Below, one piece after another: positions 34,149 through 42,697 of a DNA stretch of 64,000 nt. Every line of letters starts with the position of its first letter. The first letter of the stretch is position 1. Source of the stretch: Burkholderiales bacterium Ga0077543 (lineage in GTDB: Bacteria > Pseudomonadota > Gammaproteobacteria > Burkholderiales > Burkholderiaceae_C). The position numbers and the translations under genes were made by a program. The notes under the pieces were generated by a model, which made no database searches, was not told where the DNA came from, and saw only the letters and a program-made list of their open reading frames with translations. The stretch covers positions 56,196-120,195 of the forward strand of contig LNET01000072.1 in assembly GCA_001464055.1 (NCBI GenBank). Direction: 5' to 3'.

Positions 34149-35540
34149 ATGTCCCTGCGCCAGTTCATTTCCGCCCGCAGCCTGTTGCGCACGCTCAGCA
34201 CGCTGAAGAACAACATCGTCTACAGCTGGGACGAAGCCGCGCGCATGCTCGGCCTGCAGCCCGACCTGTACACCCACCCGCTGCACCGCGAGCTGGACGC
34301 GCCGGTGCGCGTGGTGCTCATCGGCGCCGGCCACCGCGGCAGCATCTACGCCGACTTCGCCAAGAAGAGCCCGCGCGAGATGCGCCTGGTCGGCGTGGCC
34401 GACCCCAATCCGGCGCGCCGCACGCGCACGGCCACCGCCCATGGCATCCCGCCCGAACGCTGCTTCACCGACTGGAAGGGCGTGTTCGACGGCCCGGGCG
34501 GCGAGCTGCCGAAGTGGGCCGACGCCGTGATCATCGCCACCCCCGACCGCGTCCACACCGCACCCTGCCTGCGCGCGCTGCAGGCCGGCTACGACGTGCT
34601 GCTCGAAAAGCCCATCGCCCCCACCGAGACCGAATGCCGGCAGATCCTGGCCGCGGCACAGGCCAGCGGCCGCATCGTCGGCGTGTGCCATGTGCTGCGC
34701 TACACGCCGTACTTCCGTGAACTGAAGGCCCTGCTGGACGCCGGCATGGTGGGCCAGATCGTCAGCGTGCAGCACATGGAACCCATCGAGCACACCCACA
34801 TGAGCCACAGCTACGTGCGCGGCAACTGGCGCAACAGCGAAAAGGCCACGCCTATCATCCTGGCCAAGAGCTGCCACGACACCGACGTCATCCGCTGGCT
34901 GGTGGGCGACGAGGCGGCCGAAGTGCACTGCTTCGGCAACCTGAAATGGTTCAAGTCGGCGAACGCGCCCGAAGGCAGCACCGAACGCTGCACCGACGGC
35001 TGCAAGGTCGAGCGCGAGTGCCCGTATTCGGCCTTGCAGATCTACTACCGCGACCGCAAGCGCCTGTATGTCTTCGACCTGCCCGAAGACCAGAAGACCT
35101 GGGGCCCGCTGATCATGCAGGGCCTGAACACCACCGACTACGGCCGCTGTGTCTACCGCATGGACAACGACCAGCCCGACCACATCACCGCCAACATCCT
35201 GTTCAGGAACGGCGTGACGGCGGGCTTCTCGATGGAAGCCTTCGTCAGCTACGAAGGCCGGCGCACGCGCATCATGGGCAGCATGGGCGACATCGTCGGC
35301 GACATGGAAAGCTTCACCCTCACCAGCTTCAAGGACGGCAAACGCAAGAGCTGGAGCATGAAGACCGACGCCCACGGCGGTGGCGACCACCGCATGGTCA
35401 AGGACTGGGTGCAGGCCGTAGGGCAGCAGAACCCGGCGCTGTTGAGCTCACCGGTGGAGATGTCGGTGGAAAGCCACCTGATCGCCTATGCGGCGGAAAG
35501 GAGCCGGCTCAACCGCACGATCGAGCCTGTGCACCTGTAG
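34149..35540 (+). CDS. Gfo/Idh/MocA-family oxidoreductase
   Basis: 463-residue NAD(P)-dependent dehydrogenase. The Rossmann motif VVLIGAGHRGSIYADFA begins near residue 57, after an N-terminal extension. The conserved VLLEKPIAPTETEC contains the EKP lysine, and a HDTDVIRWL region follows. A cysteine cluster, CTDGCKVERECPYSA (about residues 278-292), could bind a metal or form disulfides. The C-terminal alpha/beta domain holds NGVTAGFSMEAF. Substrate is likely a sugar, inositol or sugar derivative, perhaps that carried by the SSS symporter upstream. Confidence 0.9.
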   Translation: MSLRQFISARSLLRTLSTLKNNIVYSWDEAARMLGLQPDLYTHPLHRELDAPVRVVLIGAGHRGSIYADFAKKSPREMRLVGVADPNPARRTRTATAHGIPPERCFTDWKGVFDGPGGELPKWADAVIIATPDRVHTAPCLRALQAGYDVLLEKPIAPTETECRQILAAAQASGRIVGVCHVLRYTPYFRELKALLDAGMVGQIVSVQHMEPIEHTHMSHSYVRGNWRNSEKATPIILAKSCHDTDVIRWLVGDEAAEVHCFGNLKWFKSANAPEGSTERCTDGCKVERECPYSALQIYYRDRKRLYVFDLPEDQKTWGPLIMQGLNTTDYGRCVYRMDNDQPDHITANILFRNGVTAGFSMEAFVSYEGRRTRIMGSMGDIVGDMESFTLTSFKDGKRKSWSMKTDAHGGGDHRMVKDWVQAVGQQNPALLSSPVEMSVESHLIAYAAERSRLNRTIEPVHL

Positions 35541-35547
35541 CCTGGGT

Positions 35548-36075
35548 TCAGTGGCTGCGGCGGCGCCGCGCCGCAGCGGCCACGCCCATCAGGCCGGCCA
35601 GCCACAGCGCGACGCTGGCCGGTTCCGGCACCACGGCCACGCTGTAGCTGCCGAAACCCGCGCTGACGCCAGCGCTGTTCGGCAAGCCGACGTAGGCCAG
35701 GTAGGCCCCGGCAAAGCTGTCGAAACCCGGGATCATCGAGATCTGCGGGCGCAGCGCCAGGTCGGTGCTGTCGGCATCGACGTACGACAGGCCTGCGAAC
35801 TGGCCCTCCGCAAAGAACGCGGTCGGGGCGAAGTCGGCGCTGGCCAGGGTGTAGGTCTGGGTGCCCAGCTGCAGCGTGAAGCTGGCCAGCGGCAGGTCGC
35901 TGTCGATGCCTGGCAGGACGCTGGCCGAATCGAAGCTGAAGCTGCCGCTGAAGGCCAGCCCGGCCAGCGGGCCGTCGTCGAGCATGCCTTCGAAGCTGTA
36001 GTCGGCCGCGTGGGCGGCGGGTGCAGCCAGCGCGAACGCGGCGCAGGCGGCCAGGGCGGTGGTGATGTGGCGCAT
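35548..36075 (-). CDS. PEP-CTERM sorting domain protein
   Basis: 175-residue exported protein. It has a Sec signal peptide (MRHITTALAACAAFALAAPAAHA), a short beta-rich middle and a C-terminal sorting signal: VPEP, a hydrophobic helix and a terminal RRRR cluster. PEP-CTERM proteins are processed by an exosortase (EpsH type) and usually go to the surface or biofilm matrix. No exosortase gene is in the window. It lies 39 bases downstream of the ExeM-like nuclease gene on the same strand, so cotranscription is possible. Confidence 0.93.
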   Translation of the reverse strand: MRHITTALAACAAFALAAPAAHAADYSFEGMLDDGPLAGLAFSGSFSFDSASVLPGIDSDLPLASFTLQLGTQTYTLASADFAPTAFFAEGQFAGLSYVDADSTDLALRPQISMIPGFDSFAGAYLAYVGLPNSAGVSAGFGSYSVAVVPEPASVALWLAGLMGVAAAARRRRSH

Positions 36076-36114
36076 GAAGTCTTCTTCCTTGGGGGTGTGC
36101 GTGTGGCGCGGGCT

Positions 36115-38892
36115 TCAGCGCGTCACGAAGTTCTGCGGAACCAGGGCGTTGGCGCAGGACTGGCCGTTCAGCTGGACCAGCGCGCGCGCCGGCAGCGGGC
36201 CGTTGCTGCCGTCGCTGTCGATGCCGATGCCAGCGCCACTGCGCGTGGCCGCGCAGGTGATGTAGCCCATGCCGATCGGGTTGGACACCGCGTTGCGGCC
36301 CAGGCTGGCCAGGATGTCCTTCAGGACGATCTGGTCGACGCCGGGCTGGAAGCCGCTGATCGAGTCACCGCCTTGCAGCACGCTGGTGTAGACGAAACGG
36401 TCGGCGCCAGAGGTGCCGATGAGCAGCTCGCGCCGAGTCGTGGCCGGGATGGCCTTGTAGATGTCCATGCCCACCAGCAGCGGGTCGTGGTCCGACGAAC
36501 GGAAGCTGTCTGCCTCGTACGGGTCTGGCGGACACAGCATTCCGCCGCAGGTCGTCAGCGGGGCCTTGAACTCCTGGTTGTAGTCGTAGGCGATCTGTTC
36601 GTCGGCATTGATGTGCCAGGCCACGGCGCCCGTGACCTTCGGCGACAAGGTGTTGGTGCTGATGGCGTAGTCCAGGCGGCCGGCCGTGGCGTCGAAGACG
36701 TAGGTATAGGCAAAGGGGTTGCGGCGCAGCGCCTCGTCGACAAAGCCGTTGCTGGTGAGTTCGAAGATGGGGTCTTCCTGGCCGTAGGCGTTCAGGTCGC
36801 CGACCACCAGCACGTCGGGGCTGCCTGCCGCGGCCTGCACCTGGGCCACGAAAGTGCGCAGGCGCTGGGCCTGCTGCAGGCGGGTCAGGTTCCAGCAGGC
36901 CTGGCCGTCGCCGCTGTCGATGTTGCCCGGGGCGTCGGGGTCGTTGGCCGAAGGGCAACTGCCCTTGCTCTTGAAGTGGTTCACGACCAGGCTGAACTTC
37001 TCGCCATTGGCGGCGATGAAGGTCTGGGCCAGGGTGGGGCGGTTGTTGACGGGGTCGGGGTCGCTCAAGGGCGCCCCGGCCAGTGTCAGCCTGGCGGGCT
37101 TGTACATCATCGCCACGCGGATGGCATCGGTGCCCGTGACGGCAGGCACCGGCACGACGGCGTAGGTGCCTGCACCGACCTGGGCATTCAGCGCGTCGAC
37201 CAGGTTCTGCGCCGCAACGTTGCCGTTGTTCTGGATCTCGACCAGGCCCACGGCGTCGGCGTCCAGCCCGGCCAGGGCCTGCACGATCTTGGCCTGCTGG
37301 CGCTGGAACTCGGTGAGGTTGTTGGCGCCGCGGCAGTTGCCGGCGGTGACCGACCCGCCCAGGCTGCAGCCCTGGCCGGTCTGGCCGCTGGCGGTGTTGC
37401 CGTTGGTGAAGGTGGTGAAGTAGTTCAGCACGTTCATCGCGCCCAGCTTCATGTTGCCGCCCACCGCCCCGGGTGCCACCGGGCGCGGGTTGCTGGCCGC
37501 AAACGAAGGTGTTGCCGTGGGCTGAAGCCGGTATAGACCCGGGCCGGCGGCATTGCTGCCGGCGGGGCCGAAGTCGAGCACGCCCACCAGGTTCGAGACC
37601 GAGTCGCCCGCGCGTGGCAGGCCGTTGCCGCCGAAGTAGGGCGTCGGGTTCGGGTTCTGCACCGAACTGCCGTCGTCCAGCAGGATGCGGCTGCGCGCCT
37701 GTTCGGCAGCCAGTGCACTGGCCTGGGCCCCGGGGCGGAAGCGGTTGGTCGGGTTTTCATGCCGGCCCACGCCCAGCGTGAGCTGGCCGAAGCGGGCCTG
37801 CACGAAGTTCTGCTGCACCGTCAGCGCGCCGTTGATGCTGACGAGCATGCCTTCGAGCGGCTCCAGCGATGCGCCTTCGGCCAGCGGCAGCGTCACGGCC
37901 ACGGGCGTGATGGCGCCACCCGTGCCGATGTTGGTGATGGCGGTGGGGTTGCTGATCTCGGTCAGCGGCGTGGCGGCTGTGCCTGCGCCGTTGGCGAACT
38001 CCACCACCGTGCCGGTGACGCTGACCAGGCTGCCCAAGGCCGCGGCCGGCGGCGGCGCCGAGGAAGTGAAGACGAAGATGCCGTCGCTGGTGGCCGGGTT
38101 GCCGTCGCCTGCGGCGTCCTGGATGAAGAAGCCGTTGTTGTTGACGCGGGTGACGGTGCCGGTGGTGATCACGACCCGGCCGGCCAGGGGGCTGGCGGCG
38201 CCACTGCCCTGGATCTCATAGATCGGCGTGATCTCGGTCGGCGGTGGCGGCGGTGGCGGCGCGGCTTCGCAACCGATGTTGGGCGGTGTGGCGCTGGTGC
38301 GCGGGCTGGGTGCAGCCAACGAGAAGTCGGTGGCGTTGTTGCCCGTATCGGTGCAGCCGCCACTGTTGCGCACTGCGGCCGTGGTGTTGTTGAGCTGCGG
38401 TGTCGGGGCCGTTTCGAAGAAGTTCGCCGTGCCATAGCCGACGACGTCGACGATGGTGGTGCTGACGGGTTGACCACCCGTCAGCAGCACGTCGGTATTG
38501 ACCAGCGCCACCTTGCCCGAGGCGCCGGCCATGTTGATCGAGCCCACCTGGTCGGAAGGGGTGTCTACGGTACCGCCGGTGCCTGCGGCCTGGCGGATGA
38601 CGTAGTAGCCCCCGGGCGGCAGCGTGGTGCCGGCCGTGATGACGGTGCGCTGCCAGCTGGTGCCCGCCGCGCCCGCGTACTGCACCGACCAGCCACCGAT
38701 GCTGACCGCGGCGCTGCCCCTGTTGAAGACCTCGATGAAGTCGTGCCGCAGCGTGGCGCCGGTGTTGCCACCGCCACCATAGACCTGGCTGATGACCACC
38801 GCCGCCTGCGCGGTAGTGGCCAGGAAACCGGCCAGGGCCAGGGGAAGGCTGCGCAAGAGGGCGGCGCACAGGCGCGGCGGCATCGAATTCAT
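36115..38892 (-). CDS. Secreted ExeM/NucH-type endonuclease with lamin-tail domain
   Basis: 925 residues. An N-terminal signal peptide ends near TTAQA and is followed by a lamin-tail-type domain (about 30-160: VVISQVYGGGGNTGATLRHDFIEVFNRG). A proline-rich linker and OB-like region follow. The endonuclease/exonuclease/phosphatase domain (about 480-800) has MKLGAMNVLNYF, VGLVEIQNNG, VVNHFKSKG, VVGDLNAYGQED, LDYAISTN and SSDHDPLLVG, which form the DNase I-like active site. The last 100 residues resemble a type I secretion C-terminal target (GTSGADRFVY, then GVDQIVL). It probably degrades extracellular DNA. Confidence 0.9.
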   Translation of the reverse strand: MNSMPPRLCAALLRSLPLALAGFLATTAQAAVVISQVYGGGGNTGATLRHDFIEVFNRGSAAVSIGGWSVQYAGAAGTSWQRTVITAGTTLPPGGYYVIRQAAGTGGTVDTPSDQVGSINMAGASGKVALVNTDVLLTGGQPVSTTIVDVVGYGTANFFETAPTPQLNNTTAAVRNSGGCTDTGNNATDFSLAAPSPRTSATPPNIGCEAAPPPPPPPTEITPIYEIQGSGAASPLAGRVVITTGTVTRVNNNGFFIQDAAGDGNPATSDGIFVFTSSAPPPAAALGSLVSVTGTVVEFANGAGTAATPLTEISNPTAITNIGTGGAITPVAVTLPLAEGASLEPLEGMLVSINGALTVQQNFVQARFGQLTLGVGRHENPTNRFRPGAQASALAAEQARSRILLDDGSSVQNPNPTPYFGGNGLPRAGDSVSNLVGVLDFGPAGSNAAGPGLYRLQPTATPSFAASNPRPVAPGAVGGNMKLGAMNVLNYFTTFTNGNTASGQTGQGCSLGGSVTAGNCRGANNLTEFQRQQAKIVQALAGLDADAVGLVEIQNNGNVAAQNLVDALNAQVGAGTYAVVPVPAVTGTDAIRVAMMYKPARLTLAGAPLSDPDPVNNRPTLAQTFIAANGEKFSLVVNHFKSKGSCPSANDPDAPGNIDSGDGQACWNLTRLQQAQRLRTFVAQVQAAAGSPDVLVVGDLNAYGQEDPIFELTSNGFVDEALRRNPFAYTYVFDATAGRLDYAISTNTLSPKVTGAVAWHINADEQIAYDYNQEFKAPLTTCGGMLCPPDPYEADSFRSSDHDPLLVGMDIYKAIPATTRRELLIGTSGADRFVYTSVLQGGDSISGFQPGVDQIVLKDILASLGRNAVSNPIGMGYITCAATRSGAGIGIDSDGSNGPLPARALVQLNGQSCANALVPQNFVTR

Positions 38893-38928
38893 CGTTGGGT
38901 TCTCCGGGAACTGGGGGGCGTTGCGCGA

Positions 38929-39723
38929 TCAGGCGCGGCGGCGGGCCAGCAGGCCGATGACGGCCAGGCCGGCGAGCAGCAGGGCCGTGGTGCCGGGCTC
39001 GGGCACGGCAGTGACGCTCAAGCTGAGGTTGTCGATCGCCAGGCCGTGGTCGTTGCCGGTGTCGTTGAGGTCGCTCCAGCGCAGCCAGAGCGTGTCGCCC
39101 ACCGCCCAGTTGGTGATGATGCTGCCGCCCAGGCCGGCGACCAGGCCAGCGACGTTGCCATTGACGGGCGCGGCCGTGGCCGTAGCCACGGGCGAAGTGA
39201 AAGTGAAGTCGGAAACTCCCCTCCAACTGGCCACGGATGCAAATGTGCCGCCGAAGCCGTACTCCAGGCCCAGGCTCTGCGGCGTGGTGTTGCCGCCATT
39301 GCGCCACTGCTCGCCATCGAGGCTGAGGCTGATGCTGGCCAGCGCGGTGCCGGTGTTGTTGGTGACGGCCAGGGCGATGTAGCCTGCCAGGGCGTTGGAC
39401 GGGGGGGAGCCGAAGTAGGCCCCGCCCGAAGCCACGCTGCCGAGGGCACGATCGGGCGCGCCGGCGGTGCCGAAGCTGTAAAACGATCCGATGTTGCTGC
39501 TGCCGTCGTTGGCGTTGTAGGTGCCGATGGCAGCGTTGTCGCGGTTGAACAGGCTCCAGCCGACGATCGTGCTGTCGTTGGACCAGGCGATATTGCCGGC
39601 CGTGGTGGCCGCCAGTGTGTCGAAGTTTTGCGTGTAAGGCACAGCCGTGGACGTCAGGCTGACAGCTGCCTGGGCCGAAACAGTGGCCACCAGTGCGGCC
39701 GCAGCAATGAGATGCGTTTTCAT
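38929..39723 (-). CDS. PEP-CTERM sorting domain protein
   Basis: 264-residue exported protein. The ATG at 39723 begins MKTHLIAAAALVATVSAQA, a clean signal peptide; the open frame extends 42 codons further but without signal-like sequence. The middle is a jelly-roll-like beta domain (SLSLDGEQWRNGG, DLNDTGNDHGLAIDNLSLSV). The C-terminus is VPEPGTTALLLAGLAVIGLLARRRA, a standard PEP-CTERM tail. It lies 36 bases upstream of the nuclease gene, so the three genes 39723-35548 may form one transcript. Confidence 0.93.
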   Translation of the reverse strand: MKTHLIAAAALVATVSAQAAVSLTSTAVPYTQNFDTLAATTAGNIAWSNDSTIVGWSLFNRDNAAIGTYNANDGSSNIGSFYSFGTAGAPDRALGSVASGGAYFGSPPSNALAGYIALAVTNNTGTALASISLSLDGEQWRNGGNTTPQSLGLEYGFGGTFASVASWRGVSDFTFTSPVATATAAPVNGNVAGLVAGLGGSIITNWAVGDTLWLRWSDLNDTGNDHGLAIDNLSLSVTAVPEPGTTALLLAGLAVIGLLARRRA

Positions 39724-39925
39724 GAGATTGGTCCTAAAAAGAGGGGAATCTGACCGAGGGTGCGGGCGCGGCGTGAAACTGGGATGAAGCGCAAGCCCCT
39801 TCAACGCCGTGCGACCCCCTGCGTTAAGGGGTAGGACCCAACGGGTCAAGGGTCAAACCTAAACTCGCGCGTACAGCTCTAACAGGCCGGGCGTCGCCGT
39901 CGGCAATGAACCATCGAAAGCTACC
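39724..39925. promoter_or_regulatory. Divergent promoter region, PEP-CTERM/nuclease cluster and M16 peptidase
   Basis: A 202-base gap with a perfect 5-3-5 inverted repeat, GACCCAACGGGTC (39835-39847), overlapping a tandem GGGTCAA motif (39843-39856). A TTGACC -35-like element on the minus strand lies in the same place, so the repeat could be an operator for the PEP-CTERM side. No convincing -10 was identified. Confidence 0.35.
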
Positions 39926-42694
39926 ATGACACGCGCCAGACTTCTGCCCCTCATCCTCGCCATCGCTGTCACCTTGCTGTCACCGGCACAGGCCCAGAAC
40001 GCCGCGCCAGCCGCGCTGCCGGGGCAGATCGCCCAGGTGACCGAAGTCGAGAGCATCACCGAGTACCGGCTGCCCAACGGCTTGCAAGTGTTGCTCGTAC
40101 CCGACGCCTCCAAGGCCAGCACCACGGTGAACCTCACCTACCACGTGGGTTCGCGGCACGAAAGTTATGGCGAAACCGGCATGGCCCACCTGCTGGAGCA
40201 CCTGATCTTCAAGGGCAGCCCCAATCACCCCGGGGTGCAGGCCGACCTGGGCAAGCGCGGGCTGCGCTACAACGGCAGCACCAGCTGGGACCGCACCAAC
40301 TACTTCGCCAGCTTCACCGCCAACGACGAGAACCTGCGCTGGTACCTGGCCTGGAGCGCCGACGCGATGGTCAACAGCTTCATCGCCAAGGCCGACCTCG
40401 ACAGCGAGATGACCGTGGTGCGCAACGAACTCGAGATGGGCGAGAACAACGCCGGCCGGGTGCTCTTCCAGCGCACCTTGTCGACCATGTACGACTGGCA
40501 CAACTACGGCAAGAGCCCGATCGGCGCCCGCAGCGACGTCGAGAACGTCGACATCGCCCGGCTCCAGGCCTTCTACAGGAAGTACTACCAGCCCGACAAC
40601 GCCACGCTCATCGTCAGCGGCCGTTTCGACACCAGCCAGGTGCTGGCCTGGGTGTCGCAATACTTCGGCCCGCTGCCGCGGCCCACGCGCGAGCTGCCGC
40701 GCACCTACACGCTGGAATCGGCGCAGGACGGCGAACGGCAGGTCACGGTGCAGCGCGTCGGCGGCACGCCCGTGGTGTACATGGCCTATCACATCACCCC
40801 AGGCGCCCACCCCGACTTCGCCGCCACCTCGCTGCTGGGGCAGGTCCTGGGCGACGCGCCTGCGGGCCGGCTGCACAAGGCCCTGGTCGACCAGCAACTG
40901 GCCGCCAGCGTGTTCGCCTACCCGCTGGCCACCGCCGAGCCTGGCGCCCTGCTGCTGGGCGCGCAGCTGGCGCCGGGGCAGGACCTGGACAGCGCACGCA
41001 AGGCCATGGCCGCGGTGCTGGACAGCCTGGGCCAGGCACCGGTGACGCCTGAAGAACTGGAGCGCGCCCGCACCCAATGGCTGAACGCCTGGGAGCAGGC
41101 CTACACCGACCCCGAGCAGGTGGGCGTGCAGCTCAGCGAGTCGATCGCGCTGGGCGACTGGCGGCTGTTCTTCCTGCAGCGCGACCAGGTGCGCCGGGCC
41201 ACCCTGGCCGATGTGCAGCGCGTGGCCGCGCAATACCTGAAGCCCGACAACCGCACCGTGGCGCTGTACCGCCCGGTGGCTAGCCCGCAGCGGGCGCCGG
41301 CACCGGCCACGGTGGACGTGGCGAGCCTCGTCAAGGACTATCGCGGCGACACCGCCGCGGCCCAGGTCGAGGCCTTCGACGCCACGCCGGCGAACCTGGA
41401 CGCCCGCACCCAGACCAGCACGCTGGCCAGCGGCCTGCGGGTGGCGCTGCTGCCCAAGCCCACCCGCGGCCGCGCCGTCCAGGCCCGCCTGGCACTGCAC
41501 TACGGCGACGAGAAGTCCATGTCCAACCAGGAGATGGTGGCCGCGCTGGCCGCCGCGCTGCTGGACAAGGGCGCCGGCAGCGGCGCCGACGCGCTGACGC
41601 GCCAGCAGATCAGCGACGGCTTCGACCGCCTGCGTGCGCAGGTGGCCTTCAGTGCCAGCGGCCAGACCCTGAACGTGGGCATCACCACCGTGCGCGAACA
41701 CCTGCCCGCCGTCATCGCCCAGGTGGGCCGCTTGCTTCGCACGCCCAGCTTCCCGCCCCAGGCCCTGGAAGAAGCGCGGCGCCAGTACCTGACCGCGGTG
41801 GAACGCCAGAAGAAGGAACCCGCAGCGCTGGTGGCCAACGCCATCGACCGCCTCGGCAACCCCTACCCGCGCGGCGACCTGCGCTACGAAGCCACCTTCG
41901 AAGAAACCGAAGCCGACCTGAAAGCCGTCACCGTGGACCAGCTGCGCGGCTTCCACCGTGGCTTTTACAGCGCCGCGAACGGCGAGTTCGCGGCCGTGGG
42001 TGATTTCGACGCCGCCGCGGTGCAGCAGGCGCTGGGCAGCGCGCTGGGCGACTGGAAGCAGCCCGCCGCCGGCCCGCGCGCCTACACCCGCGTGCCGCAG
42101 CCGCTGGTGGCGCTGCCCAGCCCGGCCCCGCGCCTGCAACTGGCCACGCCCGACAAGCCCAATGCCAGCTTCCAGGCCGTGCTGCCGCTGCCGCTGAACG
42201 ACACCCACCCCGACTACGCGGCGCTGCTGGTGGCCAACCACATGTTCGGCGCCGGCAGCACAGGCCGGCTGTGGCTGCGCATCCGCGAGAAAGACGGCCT
42301 GAGCTACGGCGTGGGCGCTGGCGTGCGCTGGAGCCAGACCGACCTGAATTCGCGCTGGGTGGCCAGCGGCAGCTTCGCGCCGCAGAACCTGGGCCGGATG
42401 GAGGCCGCCTGGCGCGAGGAGCTCATGCGTTCTGTGCAGGAAGGCTTCACCCAGGCCGAACTGGACGAAGCCCGCAATGCCCTGCTGAACTTCCGCCGCC
42501 TGGGCCGGGCGCAGGACGAGTCGGTGGCCGCGCTGGCGGTGTCGAACCTGCGGCTGGGCCGGCGCTTTGCGGTCTCGCAGGCGGTCGACGACCGGCTGGC
42601 GGCGCTGACGCTGGCCGAGGTCAACGCCGCCTGGCGAAAGTACATCGACCCGGTCCGCATCGTCACGGCCTGGGGCGGCGACTTCAAGCCCTGA
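39926..42694 (+). CDS. M16-family (pitrilysin-like) zinc metallopeptidase
   Basis: 922-residue periplasmic peptidase with signal peptide MTRARLLPLILAIAVTLLSPAQA. The inverted zinc motif HxxEH is at His88-Leu-Leu-Glu91-His92 (MAHLLEHLIFKG), and the distal glutamate lies in VRNELEMGENNAG. It has two tandem M16 halves. The second half (about 490-922, LALHYGDEKSMSNQEM) lacks the HxxEH, so only the first is catalytic, as in other full-length pitrilysin-like proteins. It likely degrades oligopeptides in the periplasm. Confidence 0.93.
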   Translation: MTRARLLPLILAIAVTLLSPAQAQNAAPAALPGQIAQVTEVESITEYRLPNGLQVLLVPDASKASTTVNLTYHVGSRHESYGETGMAHLLEHLIFKGSPNHPGVQADLGKRGLRYNGSTSWDRTNYFASFTANDENLRWYLAWSADAMVNSFIAKADLDSEMTVVRNELEMGENNAGRVLFQRTLSTMYDWHNYGKSPIGARSDVENVDIARLQAFYRKYYQPDNATLIVSGRFDTSQVLAWVSQYFGPLPRPTRELPRTYTLESAQDGERQVTVQRVGGTPVVYMAYHITPGAHPDFAATSLLGQVLGDAPAGRLHKALVDQQLAASVFAYPLATAEPGALLLGAQLAPGQDLDSARKAMAAVLDSLGQAPVTPEELERARTQWLNAWEQAYTDPEQVGVQLSESIALGDWRLFFLQRDQVRRATLADVQRVAAQYLKPDNRTVALYRPVASPQRAPAPATVDVASLVKDYRGDTAAAQVEAFDATPANLDARTQTSTLASGLRVALLPKPTRGRAVQARLALHYGDEKSMSNQEMVAALAAALLDKGAGSGADALTRQQISDGFDRLRAQVAFSASGQTLNVGITTVREHLPAVIAQVGRLLRTPSFPPQALEEARRQYLTAVERQKKEPAALVANAIDRLGNPYPRGDLRYEATFEETEADLKAVTVDQLRGFHRGFYSAANGEFAAVGDFDAAAVQQALGSALGDWKQPAAGPRAYTRVPQPLVALPSPAPRLQLATPDKPNASFQAVLPLPLNDTHPDYAALLVANHMFGAGSTGRLWLRIREKDGLSYGVGAGVRWSQTDLNSRWVASGSFAPQNLGRMEAAWREELMRSVQEGFTQAELDEARNALLNFRRLGRAQDESVAALAVSNLRLGRRFAVSQAVDDRLAALTLAEVNAAWRKYIDPVRIVTAWGGDFKP

Positions 42695-42697
42695 GGT

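Noticed and set aside
32697..35390. A long minus-strand open frame (897 residues)
   Set aside because: It runs opposite the SSS and Gfo/Idh genes, which have clear family motifs. Its protein is rich in His, Gln and Ala without domains, as expected for antisense of high-GC genes.
39980..42241. A long minus-strand open frame (753 residues)
   Set aside because: Antisense to the M16 peptidase, with no recognisable domain or start context.
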